A stretch of DNA of 64,000 bases from DATAXP01 sp963708675 (GCA_963708675.1 CAVPTO010000003.1:3224001-3288000), one strand, 5' to 3'; numbered from the stretch's first letter, positions 41,530 through 56,662 are shown. The notes: generated by a model not told the origin, from the sequence alone. Translations and numbers: made by a program.

Positions 41530-44500
41530 ATGCGACGTTTTTTGATGATCTCGCGCCGTGCGGTGTTGTTGCTTGTCGTGGCCGCTGCAGCAATGCTCGA
41601 AAGCGATGTAGAGGGTGCGGGGACGTACACCTTTATCGACCCGACGACTCCAGGCACCTACAACTGGAGTAACACCGCTAACTGGGTCGGTGGGAGTGCC
41701 CCCAGTAGCGGGCCGACTGGTTCGGGCGTTGTCCTTACGTTCGGTAATAACAACGGGAATAGCGCTGCATTTACAGCGAACAATGACCTCGGCACTGTAA
41801 GCCTGGCGGGCTTGGTACTTGGCAACAACGGTGGAGCCGCGATGACGATCTCCGGTAGTACGCTGAATTTCAGTAGCACCGCAACAATCAGCATGCAAAC
41901 GGCTTCGGCGGTTACGATCAGCGCGGCAGTCACCGATATCGTGTCGAGTATGTCAATGAACAACACTTTGGCGACTGCCGCCTCATTGACGTTCTCCGGT
42001 CAATACAATTTCGTCGGCTCCGCAGCGACATCCACGATAAGCATCGTTACGGCGGGCGGAGCCAACAATGTCAGTTTCTTTGGCGACATGCTCCTGAGCG
42101 GCAGCGTGGGACAAGTGCGAGGCATTTCCAATAGCGGTGGCTTGGTAACCATTGGCGCTAGCTCGGCCAACAGTGTGCAGATCGCCAGCGGAGTCGGCAA
42201 CGCGTTAACCTTCTCGCTGTCGGGCACAAACAACTTCGTACTCAACAGCGTGCTCCGCGACGGCGTAACGTCCGGTGGGGTGCTGTCATTCGTGACTGGT
42301 TCTCTCTTCGCGGGGTCATTAACGATTAATAGCGCAGCGGCGAATACAGGTACGGTAACTCTTCAAGGCACGTCGGCGGCAGTGTTTGTCCTGAATGCGG
42401 CCAATACATTTTCGACCAGCCCTACTGTAGGCGTGTCGACGAACCTTGTGGTGAATGCGAATCAGTCGTTTCAGACGCTTTCGATTACCGGCACTACTGG
42501 CGTTACATCAAGTGTTTCGTCCGGCGTGATTTCGATCGCTGCCCAACAACTTTATATCGGAGGAGGCACTTCTTTCACGGGGACGAGCGCGCCGATCAAC
42601 GTGAACGTAACCGGAAATACTTACGTCTCCGGCTCAAATCGAACGTTCAGTTCCGCTATTGCCGGAAGCACATTGATCCTCGGCGCGAATAGTTCAAGTC
42701 TCATTCAAGACCTGGATACCACTGCGCGAACGCTGACCATTGCTGGATTCACGACCACGATCAATGGTGTTTTGAGTGACCTTGGAAGCTCTTCGGGAAC
42801 GTTGTCGTTCGCTTACAATGGCGGCGGGTTAGGCGGCACGCTGAACTTCAATACTGCCGGTCTATACACCGGTGGTACGACGCTGACCAACAGCGGCATC
42901 TACAACATTAACGTCGCCAATGCGTTCGGCAGCGATTCAACGTTAACGGTGAACGGCACCATGGTCCTCGCCGCCGGGGCGAATCAGACGTTATCGGCCA
43001 TGAGCATCAGCGGAAGCTCAGCCACGATCAGTTTGGGCGGCAACACCCTCACGGTCGACGGTTCAGCCGGATTCACGATGACAATTTCGACCGCCGGCGG
43101 CACCCAGCGCAATGCCACGTTCGGCAACGGTATCTTTGCGCTGACAAATGGCGCGAAACTGAACACGGGCACAACATCACAACTCGTAGACAGCGTCACT
43201 CTTTCGGGAGCCGTTTTTAAGCTCGACAACAGCGGTACCGCCGTAAGCAATCGTCTTCTCTCCACCGCCAGCTTCAACTTGGTCAACGGAACCATGCAGT
43301 GGGTTGCCAACGGCGGCACCGCCGTCACCGATGCTTTCGGTACGCTCAACGTCGCTGCCGGCACGAATACGATCTCGTTCACCGGGGCCGCAGGCTCGGC
43401 GGCCACCAGTGTCACCATGGCCACGCTTTCACGCACGATGGGGAGCATCCTGACCGTCGGCGTGGATGCCAATGGCGCCGTCGGCGCCGGCACTGGCGCT
43501 CAAGGACGCAACCTGTTTATCACCGCGCTCAATGCAACGCCGGGCTTCCTCAACGGAGCCGTGATCATTCAAAGTCCCACGACCGTCGATTTGGCCACCT
43601 ACAGCGCCACCGCCGGCGTGACGGCGGCGACCTATCAAACCGTAACCAGTAGTTTCGCCCCAACAGGCAACGGCGTGTGGGTGAACAATGGAATCACTTC
43701 AGCGGTGTCCGGTACGCAAACCTTGTCGGGATTGAAGTTGGTTGCCGGCACGATGAGCGGTACAAGCTCGACGGCAACGTTATCGTTCGGCAGCAATACG
43801 CCGATTCTCAATGGCGCCGTCGGCGGCATCGTCGCCACCGGTGGGAACAGCACCATCGGCTCGGCCATTGCATGGACCGGCGCGAACGACATGGTCCTCT
43901 ATGTCAACTCAGGGTCAAACCTCTCCATCTCGGCATTGGTCGATAGCGCTGGACAAACCAGCTTTGCGGGCGAATTGGTAAAGTCCGGCGGCGGCACACT
44001 ACTCATGACAGCTTTGGGCAACTCGTACTCCGGCGGCATGGTGATCAATTCTGGCACGGTCAGCATCCTGGCATCGAACGGGTATTTCGGAAACGTGCCG
44101 GCTTCGGGCGCCAACGTGACGTTCAACGGCACCGGGGCGCTGATCATGCGCAGCACTAGCTCGCTCAGCGTCGATTCGACGCGCACGTTTTCGCTGAATA
44201 ACGGCGTCACGGCGACCATCGGTGTCACCGATCCGAGCAGCACCGGAGTGACCATGACGATCAACGGTCTCGTCACGGGCAACGGCGTGATCAATAAGGT
44301 CGGCGCCGGAGTTCTCGATCTCGACGATGGCAACAATAACTATATCGGCGGCACGATTATCAATTCGGGCACCGTGGGTATCCGCTCGGGTGGCTCGCTC
44401 GGCGATAATTCGAACACGACGACGTTTGCCGCCAATAGCGCCATTATGTTCACGCAAGATACGCCCAGCGTGTTAAGCGCCCAACGCACTTTCTATATTG

Positions 44501-47500
44501 CCAATAATGTCACAGCGATACTCGACGATAACGGCCATGTCGCAAGCATTGGAAGCCTGATCACAGGCGCCTCGGGCGGCGCATTGGTGATCAACGGCGC
44601 CGGCACAGTATATCTCAATAACGGTGGCAATGCTTACTCCGGTGGAACGACCGTCAACGCCGGAGCGCTCTCCGTGAGTTTGGACGGCGCATTGGCGCAA
44701 CGAGCGGCGCGGTTTCGCTCAGCGGCGGAACCTTGTCGCTCAACGGCTCGGCGTTTTCGAGCAATCGCTCGATCATCGCCACGGCCGGCACGAGCAGCGC
44801 GATCAACGTTGCCTCCGTCTCTGGCAACGCCGGAGCCGCCGTCTTCACCGGCCCGTTGGCGGTCAGTGGGTCGTTGACGGCCGGCGGCGGCGGCACGCTG
44901 CAACTTGGCGCGACGACCGTCAACAACGCTGGAACGTTGCAAGTCGCTCCCGTATCGGGCAACGTGCTGACGATCTCCGGCCTGACGCTCAACTCCGGCA
45001 GCACGCTGGGCATGACGTTCGGCTCGAGCACGATCGACCTCAACAATATGGTCCTGACGTTGGCCTCCGGGACCGAAACGATCAGCCTGGCGGGCACCGT
45101 GAGCGCACCGGGCAATTACACGCTGATCGCCGATGCATCGGGCATCTCCAGTGCTGGCGCAACGCTCGCTCTGAACACGACGAATCTGGCCGGCGGCTTC
45201 ACCTACTCGATACTCTCCACGAGTTCATTAATTCAGTTGCACGTCACCTCGGGTGTCATACCGACGGGGCTGCTCACCTGGAACCCTAGCGGTAGCGGCG
45301 GAACGTGGGACACGACCACGCAAAACTGGCTCGATAACTCGATGGCCGTCGCGTTCCAGAACACCAACACTGTTACCTTCACCGACACCGGCGCCGGCAT
45401 CGTCAACATCTCCAACGGCGGCGTTGCGGTGCAGCCGACCGCCGTCACCGTCACCAACAGCGGCCTCAACACGTACACCTTCACCGGCGACCCCATTGGC
45501 GGCTCGGCGTCGCTCACGAAGTTCGGCACCGGCCTGCTCGTGATCGCCAACGTCAATAGCTTCACCGGTCCGACCAACGTCAGCACCGGTTCACTGACAA
45601 TCACCGGTTCGGGCAGCCTGGCGAACACCAGCGGCGTGACGGTCAGCGGAACGTTCAACCTCACCACCAGCGGTAATGCGTTGGGGTCGGCCGTCGGCGT
45701 GACGGTCACGACCGGCGGCTTGCTGAACGTGAGCACCAGCCAGACGATCGCCAGTTTGACCGGCACAGGCGGCACGACGAGCGTCGCCAGTGGCGCAATC
45801 ATGACGCTCGGCGGCGGAAGCTACACCGGCGCAGTCAACGGTGCGGGAAGCGTGACGATTGCGGCCGGAAGCGGACAAACAGTTACCTTCGGTGGATCGA
45901 ACGTGTACACAGGCGGAACGACGGTCAACAGCGGCACGCTTCAAGTGTTGGCCGCAAGCAGCCTCTCGGCCAGCAGCAACCTGACCGTGGGCGCCAGCGG
46001 CATGGCTGTTCTCGCTAACGCGGGTCAAGCTCTCGGCACCTTGAATAACTCGGGAACCACAAGTTTCGTTGCGGTTAGCGGGGCGATCAGCCTTGCGAGC
46101 CTGACGGGTGGTGGCACGACAAACTTCAGCAGCGATGCAAACATCCCGTCGATCACCGGCGGCACCGTGAGTGTGTCGGGCAATCTGACAGCGTCGACCG
46201 GTATCAGTGGCGGCAACGTCACCGTGGTCGGCGGCACGGCCTCGATTTCCGCATTCAGTGGCAGTTCGACGGCGCTCTCGCTTGGCGGCTCGACCGCTGC
46301 CATTGGAACCCTCAACGGCTCGGGAGCGATCACGCTCAGCGGCACGAATCTGTCGGTGAGCGGCGGCGGAAGCTACGGCGGTTCGCTCAACAATGGCGTC
46401 AGCGCCGGCAAGCTCACCGTCACCGGCGGCACGCTCACGCTCAGCGGCGCCGATGGCCTGACCGGAGGCATCTCGATCAACAATGCGACGTTGGCCGTCG
46501 CGTCCCAAGCGGCGCTGGGCAATAACGCGATCAGCTTCAGCGGCGGCACCTTGCACGTCACCGGCAACATCGACGACACAGGGCATGCCTTCAACTTCAC
46601 CAATGGCGGCACGATCAATATCGACGCCAACGAAACGCTGAGTCTCACCGGTTCTCAAATCACCGGCAACATCACGCAAACCGGCAGCGGCACGCTGATC
46701 ATCGTCGGCGCTTTCAGCGGCACGACCGCCGTCGGCGCGGGAAGCACCTACCAGGCCAATCCCGGCTCGACGGGTAACGTCACCCTCGCCAATGGATCGG
46801 TGCTCGACTTCACCAGCGCCGGGCAGTACAGCGGCAACGTCACGCTGTCCTCGTCCAGCACAGCGGTCATCGAGAACACCAGCGGCGGCGTGGTTACGCT
46901 GTCGGGCACGATCGACAAGACGCATGCGAACCTCGCGCTGAGCGGCCCCGGCAATTTCTGGGTCAATGGCACGATCACCGGCGGCACGGTCGGCGTGGAC
47001 TTCAATAGCGACATGCTGTTCAACGGCGGCGGCACCACGACGTTCAGCACCCAGCAGAGCTGGGTCGGTCCGACAACAATCTCCGCCGGCTCTACTGTCT
47101 TCGCCTCGGGCGTCAATAACGCGCTTCCGACCAGCACCATTTTGAATCTCGGCGACGGCAGCAACACCACCGGTTCCTACAACCTCGGTGGCAATTCGCA
47201 AACGTTGGCCGGCATCGTCGCCTGGGGCAGTGGCACGAGCAACTCCATCACCAGCTCGGCGGCCGGTGGGCAATTGTTCGTCAACGTGGCCGCAGCCAGC
47301 TTCAGTGGCGGCGTCGACAGTTACTCTGGCCTGCTGACCGGCAGCATGGGGCTGCACAAAGAAGGCGCCGGGACGCTGGAACTCACCGGCACATCGAACA
47401 CCTATACCGGCTCGACGACCATCGATGCTGGAACCCTGCAACTCGGCGCCAACGGTGCGCTACCCACCACCACGACCCTATCGCTAGCCAGCGGTGGGAC

Positions 47501-48439
47501 GTTTGACATGAACGGACACACGCAGCAGATCGCGTCGCTCGAAAGCGCAAGCTCGACGGCCACGGTGACGGGCAGCGCCGGTAGCGTCTTGGATGTTTCG
47601 CACTCGGCGGCGATCTCGTCGATCTATGCGGGAATCGTCTCAGGCCAAGTGAGCTTGGCATTCAACGGCGTCGCCCTCAGTGCCGAAGTGCTCAGTGGCG
47701 CCGCCAATAACTACTCGGGATCGACAACGATTAATTCGGCGCGCTGATCGTCAATGGTTCGATCTCCGGAGCGGGAGGCGCGGTGACGGTCAACAGCAGC
47801 AACGCCAGCAACCCCGGCGTGCTCGCTGGCAACAACACATCGAACTCAATCAACCGCGACGTCAATATCGCTTCCGGCTCAGGCTCGGGTGGCGTCATCT
47901 CTCCAGGAAACGATGCTCCTAACATCAGTAACCCAACGTCGACTGCGTTGGCCGGCGTTTTGAACATCGGCGGCAATTTAACGATTGGCGGAACGTACCT
48001 GTGGGATTTGACCACCAATAGCACGGCCGGCGCCGGCGTGAACTTTGATCAGGTCACGCTCAACAGCGGCACGCTTACCGGTGCCGGTGGAACGCTCGAA
48101 CTTGTGCTGACCGGCGCGGGCGTGCCGAGCAACACTGCGTTCTGGCAAACCCACGAGCAGTGGGCCGTCATCTCCGGCGTCGGTACTGTGAACAGTCTCT
48201 TCTCGCTGCTCGATCCGACGGGCGCAGGCAACTATGGCGGCCTCGGCTCTTTCAGCTTGGCCACACTTGGTGCCGACCAGGCCGCGAACGCCATTATTCT
48301 GGAATGGAACCCTACGGCCGTTCCCGAGCCAGGAACGATGCTTCTCGCCTCGCTGGCCGCTACGTGCTTGGGCGGCTACAGCTGGCGCAAGCGCAAGACG
48401 AAAGTCGCGTGCGCGGACAAGCGCCTCGAATCGCCGTAA
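41530..48439 (+). CDS. Giant autotransporter-repeat protein with PEP-CTERM anchor (two apparent frameshifts)
   Basis: With two missing G restored the gene encodes about 2,303 residues. It starts MRRFLMISRRAVLLLVVAAA after GGAAG (a GTG at 41509 would add 7 residues), with a signal peptide ending VEGAG. The body is Gly/Ser/Thr/Asn-rich, with many autotransporter-associated beta-strand repeats: NAYSGGTTVNAGAL, NNYIGGTIINSGTV, NVYTGGTTVNSGTL and NTYTGSTTIDAGTLQLG. The C-terminus is VPEPGTMLLASLAATCLGGY followed by SWRKRK, a PEP-CTERM sorting signal. Frame breaks lie at 44694 (ALGATSGAV needs GGG) and 47738 (NSGALIVNG needs GGG). A secreted, surface-exposed beta-helix adhesin or matrix protein processed by an exosortase is likely. 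No autotransporter barrel is present. Confidence 0.9.
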
Positions 48440-48491
48440 GCGGCTGATGACGGGCCTTTGTCTGACCTCCCGATCGACTTGAGCGTCGGAC

Positions 48492-48671
48492 TTAGAAAAG
48501 TGCGCGGAACTGACCGCCGACGTGGTGATCGAGTTCTTCGGCGAGCCACGGCCAATCGAAAATGAAAACACGCCCGCGGTAGAGCAGGAGGACTGCAAAG
48601 TCGACGAGAATCGCCGTAACTCGAAGAACGATGGTAAAGGCTTGCCTCTTCGCGGCAGCAATTGCGTGCAT
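48492..48671 (-). CDS. Possible small membrane protein (59 aa)
   Basis: A minus-strand ATG frame of 59 codons encodes a basic N-terminus (MHAIAAAKRQ), a hydrophobic helix (FTIVLRVTAILVDFAVLLLY) followed by RGR, and an amphipathic tail rich in Trp, Glu and His. This is a plausible single-pass protein, but no ribosome-binding site is obvious and I recognise no relatives. It would be convergent with the PEP-CTERM gene. The opposite strand has a 65-codon frame across the same place, so chance is a real alternative. Confidence 0.3.
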   Translation of the reverse strand: MHAIAAAKRQAFTIVLRVTAILVDFAVLLLYRGRVFIFDWPWLAEELDHHVGGQFRALF

Positions 48672-48727
48672 GACCGTCGACTTTGCAGTTCGCCTGCCGC
48701 GGTAGAGGCGGCGCAGTGAACGCGTGG

Positions 48728-48756
48728 TTAAGATGGCTACCGTTCCGAGCTAGAAT
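48728..48756 (+). promoter_or_regulatory. Possible promoter of the hydrolase/CapA gene
   Basis: TTAAGA (48728-48733) and TAGAAT (48751-48756) are spaced by 17 bases and lie 60 bases before the start at 48816. The match is 4 of 6 and 5 of 6. The rest of the 376-base gap (48440-48815) holds only the doubtful small frame at 48492-48671. Confidence 0.35.
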
Positions 48757-48815
48757 CGGCTCCCGGTTCCGACTCTAGAAGCCGATCAGCTCAAGCAAAC
48801 ATCTCACTCGAGTAC

Positions 48816-50786
48816 ATGAAGACACATACGACACTGCTACGACTACTGTCCGCGTTATTGCTCGCTGCGGTCCTTTCGCCTGCGACAGTGCAGGCCGCGA
48901 AACTCACGCCGGGGGCGGGCCGCTTCGAGGTTGCACATGGCGGCAAGACGATACCGGTTTGGTATTTTTTGCCCGAAGCCGCGCGCGACGACGCGCCTGT
49001 TTTGATCGTGATGCACGGCGTCAATCGCGACGCGGACCGCTACCGCGACGAATGGAGCGAGCACGCGCGCCAATACGGTTTCATCCTTCTCGCCCCTGAG
49101 TTTTCCAAAGAGGCGTTTCCCGGCGAAGATCGATACAACCTGGGCAACATGCTGGATGAGCAAGGGCGTCCGCTGCCGCGCGAACAATGGACCTTCTCCT
49201 ATCTGGAACCGATCTTCGATGCGATGAAGAACGCGACCGGCAACCGCAGCGAGCGCTACCATCTTTATGGTCACTCGGCCGGAGCGCAGTTCGTGCACCG
49301 GTTCCTCTTCTTCATGCCCAAAGCGCGGGTGGCCAAGGCCGTGGCGGCCAATGCAGGCTGGTGGACGCTTCCTGATCTCGCCGTCGATTTTCCCTACGGC
49401 TTGCGCGGCTCGACCATGGATGCCGCCTCGCTGAAGGCGGCGCTCAATCGTCCGCTCGTTGTATTGCTAGGGACCGCCGACACCGATCCGAATCACGTCC
49501 ACTTGCGTCGTACGCCCGAAGCGCTAGCGCAGGGGCCGCACCGCTTCGCGCGCGGGCAATGCTTCTACGCGGCCGGGCAGCGACAAGCCAGTGCGCTCGG
49601 CGTCCCCTTCGATTGGCAACTCGCGACCGCGCCGGGCGTCGCACATAGCGATAAGGGCATGTCGAAGTTCGCCGTGCGATTGCTGTTCGACCAACCGGCG
49701 ATCGCCAGCCGCGACCCTCACCGCGTGCGAGTCCTCTTCGGCGGCGACACCAGTGGCGGCGAAAGCTATCAGGAGCAATATGCCAAGCAGGGCGAAACCA
49801 ACGTGCTCGTCGAAAAAGGTTACGAACACGGCCTCGCGAAACTCGACGGCCTGCTGGCTGCCGTCGACTACCGCGTCATCAACCTGGAAACGCCTTTAAC
49901 GGCTCGCCGCGATAGTCCGCTCAAGGCCAAAGACTATCTGCACTACAGCGATCCGGTGAAGGTCCCTGCGTTATTCACGCGCTACGGCCCGCTCGCCTTT
50001 TCTCTCGCGAACAATCATACGCTTGACTTCGGCCCTGAAGGACTCGACGACACTCGGGCCGCACTTGTCGATGCCGGCGCTCATTGGTTCGGAGCAGACG
50101 AGAATCTGAGCGACGCAGCCCGACCGCTGGTGCAGAAGTTTCGAGTCGCCGGGAAATCGGTCACGCTCGCGATTTTCGGCGCCTTCGAGTATCGCCAAGA
50201 CTACGACCGTGACTTCCATTTTTATGCCCACGACGACTCCCCGGGAGCGGCGCCGATCGACGTGCCCGCAGTGCGCAAGGCCATTGCCGAACTGCGTCGC
50301 AACACGCGCGACGCCTTCGTTGTCTATTTCGTGCATTGGGGTGGCAACTACGAATGGAAAAACAGCGAACAGACCTCAACCGCGCACGCTCTGCGCGATG
50401 CAGGCGTCGACCTAATCGTCGGTCACGGCGCGCACATGATGCAGGAAGTTGAAAACGACGGTCGCGGCTGGATCTTTTACAGCATCGGCAATTTTCTTTT
50501 CAATGCCCGTGGCCGATACGCCGCGCATCAAGCGCCGCCTTACAGTCTTCCGCTCGTCGTGGACTTCGCGATCAACGACGGCCGACTACGCACCACGTTG
50601 CGCGGTTACCCGATCGTCAGCGACAACCAACTCACCGGCTATCAACCGCGATTTGTGACGGATGCCGAACTGTCGAAAATCGAATCACTACTCGCCGAGA
50701 AAAGCGGCTGGAACGCTTCCGCTCGCAAGGCCGTGAAACGCGGCGCGGATGAATGCGGTCCGTACTTGGAGTTCTCCACCAAGTAA
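48816..50786 (+). CDS. Secreted alpha/beta-hydrolase fused to CapA-type metallophosphatase domain
   Basis: The 656-residue exported protein has a signal peptide (ending TVQAAK). Residues about 30-290 form an alpha/beta hydrolase of the PHB-depolymerase/esterase type: VLIVMHGVNRDADRYRDEW, nucleophile elbow YGHSAGAQFVHRF, an Asp in LLGTADTDPNH and a His in APGVAHSDKG. Residues about 308-600 form a CapA (poly-gamma-glutamate capsule) domain: VLFGGDTSGGESY, VINLETPLT, SLANNHTLDFGPEG, YFVHWGGNYEW, VGHGAHMMQ and FYSIGNFLFN. CapA-like proteins have a calcineurin-type metal site and act in capsule or polyamide processing. The fusion suggests one enzyme handling an extracellular polymer (inference). 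Confidence 0.87.
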   Translation: MKTHTTLLRLLSALLLAAVLSPATVQAAKLTPGAGRFEVAHGGKTIPVWYFLPEAARDDAPVLIVMHGVNRDADRYRDEWSEHARQYGFILLAPEFSKEAFPGEDRYNLGNMLDEQGRPLPREQWTFSYLEPIFDAMKNATGNRSERYHLYGHSAGAQFVHRFLFFMPKARVAKAVAANAGWWTLPDLAVDFPYGLRGSTMDAASLKAALNRPLVVLLGTADTDPNHVHLRRTPEALAQGPHRFARGQCFYAAGQRQASALGVPFDWQLATAPGVAHSDKGMSKFAVRLLFDQPAIASRDPHRVRVLFGGDTSGGESYQEQYAKQGETNVLVEKGYEHGLAKLDGLLAAVDYRVINLETPLTARRDSPLKAKDYLHYSDPVKVPALFTRYGPLAFSLANNHTLDFGPEGLDDTRAALVDAGAHWFGADENLSDAARPLVQKFRVAGKSVTLAIFGAFEYRQDYDRDFHFYAHDDSPGAAPIDVPAVRKAIAELRRNTRDAFVVYFVHWGGNYEWKNSEQTSTAHALRDAGVDLIVGHGAHMMQEVENDGRGWIFYSIGNFLFNARGRYAAHQAPPYSLPLVVDFAINDGRLRTTLRGYPIVSDNQLTGYQPRFVTDAELSKIESLLAEKSGWNASARKAVKRGADECGPYLEFSTK

Positions 50787-50954
50787 CGCCGATCCGGAGC
50801 CGTCGACGCGTTACGCATTGTCGCCGCCGTTATTTTCACCGACGACTGACGGCGCTGCCTCCGCGCCACTGGGCGAGTGTGGACTCCCAACGCGGCGATT
50901 TGCGGCGGGTTAGGAAAATGTTCGGAATCCCTTTGACGTTGGCCGGATGCACGA

Positions 50955-51195
50955 TAGGATGTGCCCGGTTGCTGGCCGACCACAAGCGATTGTGGTCGCG
51001 ATAAGAGGGAACCCGGTGGAAATCCGGGGCTGCCCCGCAGCGGTAAGCGGAAACGACCGCCGTCATGAAGCACTGGTTGCGGGCTGAGATTCGTCTCGGC
51101 CCAAGGCTGGGAAGCGATGGCTAGTAGGTACTGGTCCGGCCCGAAACGGTTTCGCCGGTAAGTCCGCAAGTCCGAAGACCTGCCAGCGACTGAGC
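50955..51195 (+). promoter_or_regulatory. Cobalamin (B12) riboswitch upstream of nrdA
   Basis: The conserved core is present: AGAGGGAACCCGGTGGAAAT, CCGGGGCTGCCCCGCAGC then GGTAAGCGG, and about 110 bases later the B12-box region AGTCCGAAGACCTGCCAG. These match the order GAA-GGUG-AAUCC-GCxGCCCCGC-GUAA and AGACCxGCC of cobalamin riboswitches. Ends are approximate. It starts roughly 530 bases before the nrdA ATG, leaving a long leader of about 290 bases for the expression platform. No T-run terminator follows, so control may be translational. Confidence 0.93.
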
Positions 51196-51404
51196 AACTC
51201 CATGCACAGGATTCACTCCCGTCACGGGAGATCGGCGGCTGATGCCGTCGAGCTTGGATTGCTTATCAGCCGGACCTTCTCGGGAAAGGGCGGTCGAGGA
51301 TGCGAATGGAAATGCTGCGCTCATTGACGCTTCGAACGCCGTTAGGAAACGGATCGCTCGAAGTTTCTAGTCACAGAGCCACTGTTAGCAGCATCGCGAG
51401 CAAA

Positions 51405-51480
51405 GACTCCTCGACGGGCCGCCTTGGGTGGGTGTTTGGCGAGCCTCGTAATCCGCATCGGAGTGGTGCGGAAAGGAGTC
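51405..51480 (+). promoter_or_regulatory. Possible expression platform at the nrdA ribosome-binding site
   Basis: The nrdA Shine-Dalgarno AAAGGAG lies at 51472-51478, 9 bases before the start. GACTCCT (51405-51411) is a perfect 7-base complement of AGGAGTC (51474-51480) and could sequester it. A small hairpin TCCGCA/TGCGGA (51452-51457 and 51467-51472) directly precedes the site. The pairing is inferred from sequence. Confidence 0.4.
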
Positions 51481-51487
51481 GAGACGG

Positions 51488-54306
<2,819 letters not shown>

Positions 54307-54361
54307 GGCCGTCGCGCCTCGTCGAGTTTCTCAACAACCATGAACTACTTAAGGATATGTC

Positions 54362-55429
<1,068 letters not shown>

Positions 55430-55445
55430 GAAATGCAGCTACAAA

Positions 55446-55573
55446 CTCTTCTCCCTCTGGGAGAAGGTGCCGCGAAGCGGCGGATGAGGGCGAGTTGAAT
55501 TGGAAACCGACGTCTACTTCAACCCACCCTCACCCGGCGGCTGCGCCGCCACCCTCTCCCGAACGGAGAGGGG
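55446..55573. repeat. Family A composite repeat downstream of nrdB
   Basis: The left part CTTCTCCCTCTGGGAGAAGG with GCCGCGAAGCGGC and the right part CACCCGGCGGCTGCGCCGCC and CTCTCCCGAACGGAGAGG have the same order as the units inside valS (17747-18110), with a diverged spacer. It lies between nrdB and the convergent hydrolase gene and could form hairpins serving as the 3' end of both. Confidence 0.85.
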
Positions 55574-55639
55574 GTTTATTTGACTCGCCGATCATCAATA
55601 AACGCTGGGACCATCGAATTGCTGCGTGCAGCAAACAAG

Positions 55640-56662
55640 TCACTTCGCGACTTTCAGGTACTGATTGAACCACTCGAGTTCCATATCCAGCGCCGTTTGC
55701 AACTTCTCGCCGTAGACCCCGTAGTGACCGATGCCTTCAATGACGTGATACTTCACGGGCGTGCCGTGTGATTTCAGGATTTCAGCCACACGACCTCCGT
55801 TCTCCTTGATGTCCATCAACTCTTCGTTGCCAGCGTCGATGATCAGCATCGGGATTTTCACGTCGTTGGCGGCTTCGATGACGTTGTAGGCAGAGTCCTT
55901 GGCGATGTTGTATCGCATGTGTGAATACGACGACATTTTGCCCACAGGAGCGCCGGTCGCGTAGGGCACCGGCTCGGTGTCGCCTCGCGCTTGGCGCGTC
56001 ATCATCTCATAAGCGCGACTGTAATAGGGAAGTCCGCGCTGGCCGCCCATGCCGGGCACTTGCACGGCGGCGCACTTAACGCGCGGGTCATGCGCGGCCG
56101 TCCAGGTCGTGAGTCCGCCACCGTAACTCGTTCCGAAGATGCCGATCCGCTCGCGATCCACGTTCGGTTCGCCCGCTATGAAGGCGATGGCATTGCGAAT
56201 GTCGGTCGTTTGATCGGCGAAGTCCATCTGCCAGCGAATGGCGCGTGCCTTGACCGAAAGCGTGCCGTCGGAATCAGGCTCTGGCATTGCTTCCATCATC
56301 AACAGTTTGCTGTCGCTCTCGCCCCAGCCGCGGTAGTCGAAGTTCAGAAAGATGTAACCGTTCTGCGCGAATGCGGTCGCGAGCTTGACCGACCAGGCGG
56401 CTTTTTTTGTTCCGCCCGTTCCGTGAATGAAGACAATCGCGGGAAGCTTGTCCTCGGGATTCAAATCGTTCGGTCGATAAACGTCGCCTGCCATCTTGGT
56501 GCCGTCGCTCCAAATGGCGACTTGCTTGCGTTGGACGTTGTCGGGAAGCGGCGGGTACGGTAGTGCCTGGGCTTCAGCGCGAGTCTTGCCCTGTTGGGCG
56601 AACGCGGTGGTGTTCGAAAGCGCGATCGCAAGCAGAGCCGATAGGTAGAGCATTCGATTCAT
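55640..56662 (-). CDS. Secreted alpha/beta hydrolase (dienelactone hydrolase/peptidase-like)
   Basis: The 340-residue protein starts MNRMLYLSALLAIALS, with GGAG 8 bases upstream, and has a signal peptide ending AFAQQ. The fold shows VRKQVAIWSDGTKMAGDVY-like strands (here QRKQVAIWSDGTKMAGDVYR), PAIVFIHGTGGTKKAAW (oxyanion hole), FLNFDYRGWGESD, nucleophile elbow GTSYGGGLT, an Asp in LIIDAGNEELMDIKE and a His in IEGIGHYGVYG. It is an exported serine hydrolase of unknown substrate. It starts 62 bp beyond the stop of the PQQ-propeller gene on the same strand, so the two may be co-transcribed. Confidence 0.86.
   Translation of the reverse strand: MNRMLYLSALLAIALSNTTAFAQQGKTRAEAQALPYPPLPDNVQRKQVAIWSDGTKMAGDVYRPNDLNPEDKLPAIVFIHGTGGTKKAAWSVKLATAFAQNGYIFLNFDYRGWGESDSKLLMMEAMPEPDSDGTLSVKARAIRWQMDFADQTTDIRNAIAFIAGEPNVDRERIGIFGTSYGGGLTTWTAAHDPRVKCAAVQVPGMGGQRGLPYYSRAYEMMTRQARGDTEPVPYATGAPVGKMSSYSHMRYNIAKDSAYNVIEAANDVKIPMLIIDAGNEELMDIKENGGRVAEILKSHGTPVKYHVIEGIGHYGVYGEKLQTALDMELEWFNQYLKVAK

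Noticed and set aside
45591..47441. A 616-codon minus-strand frame within the giant PEP-CTERM gene
   Set aside because: The opposite strand carries clear repeats of the autotransporter type; this frame is a composition artefact.
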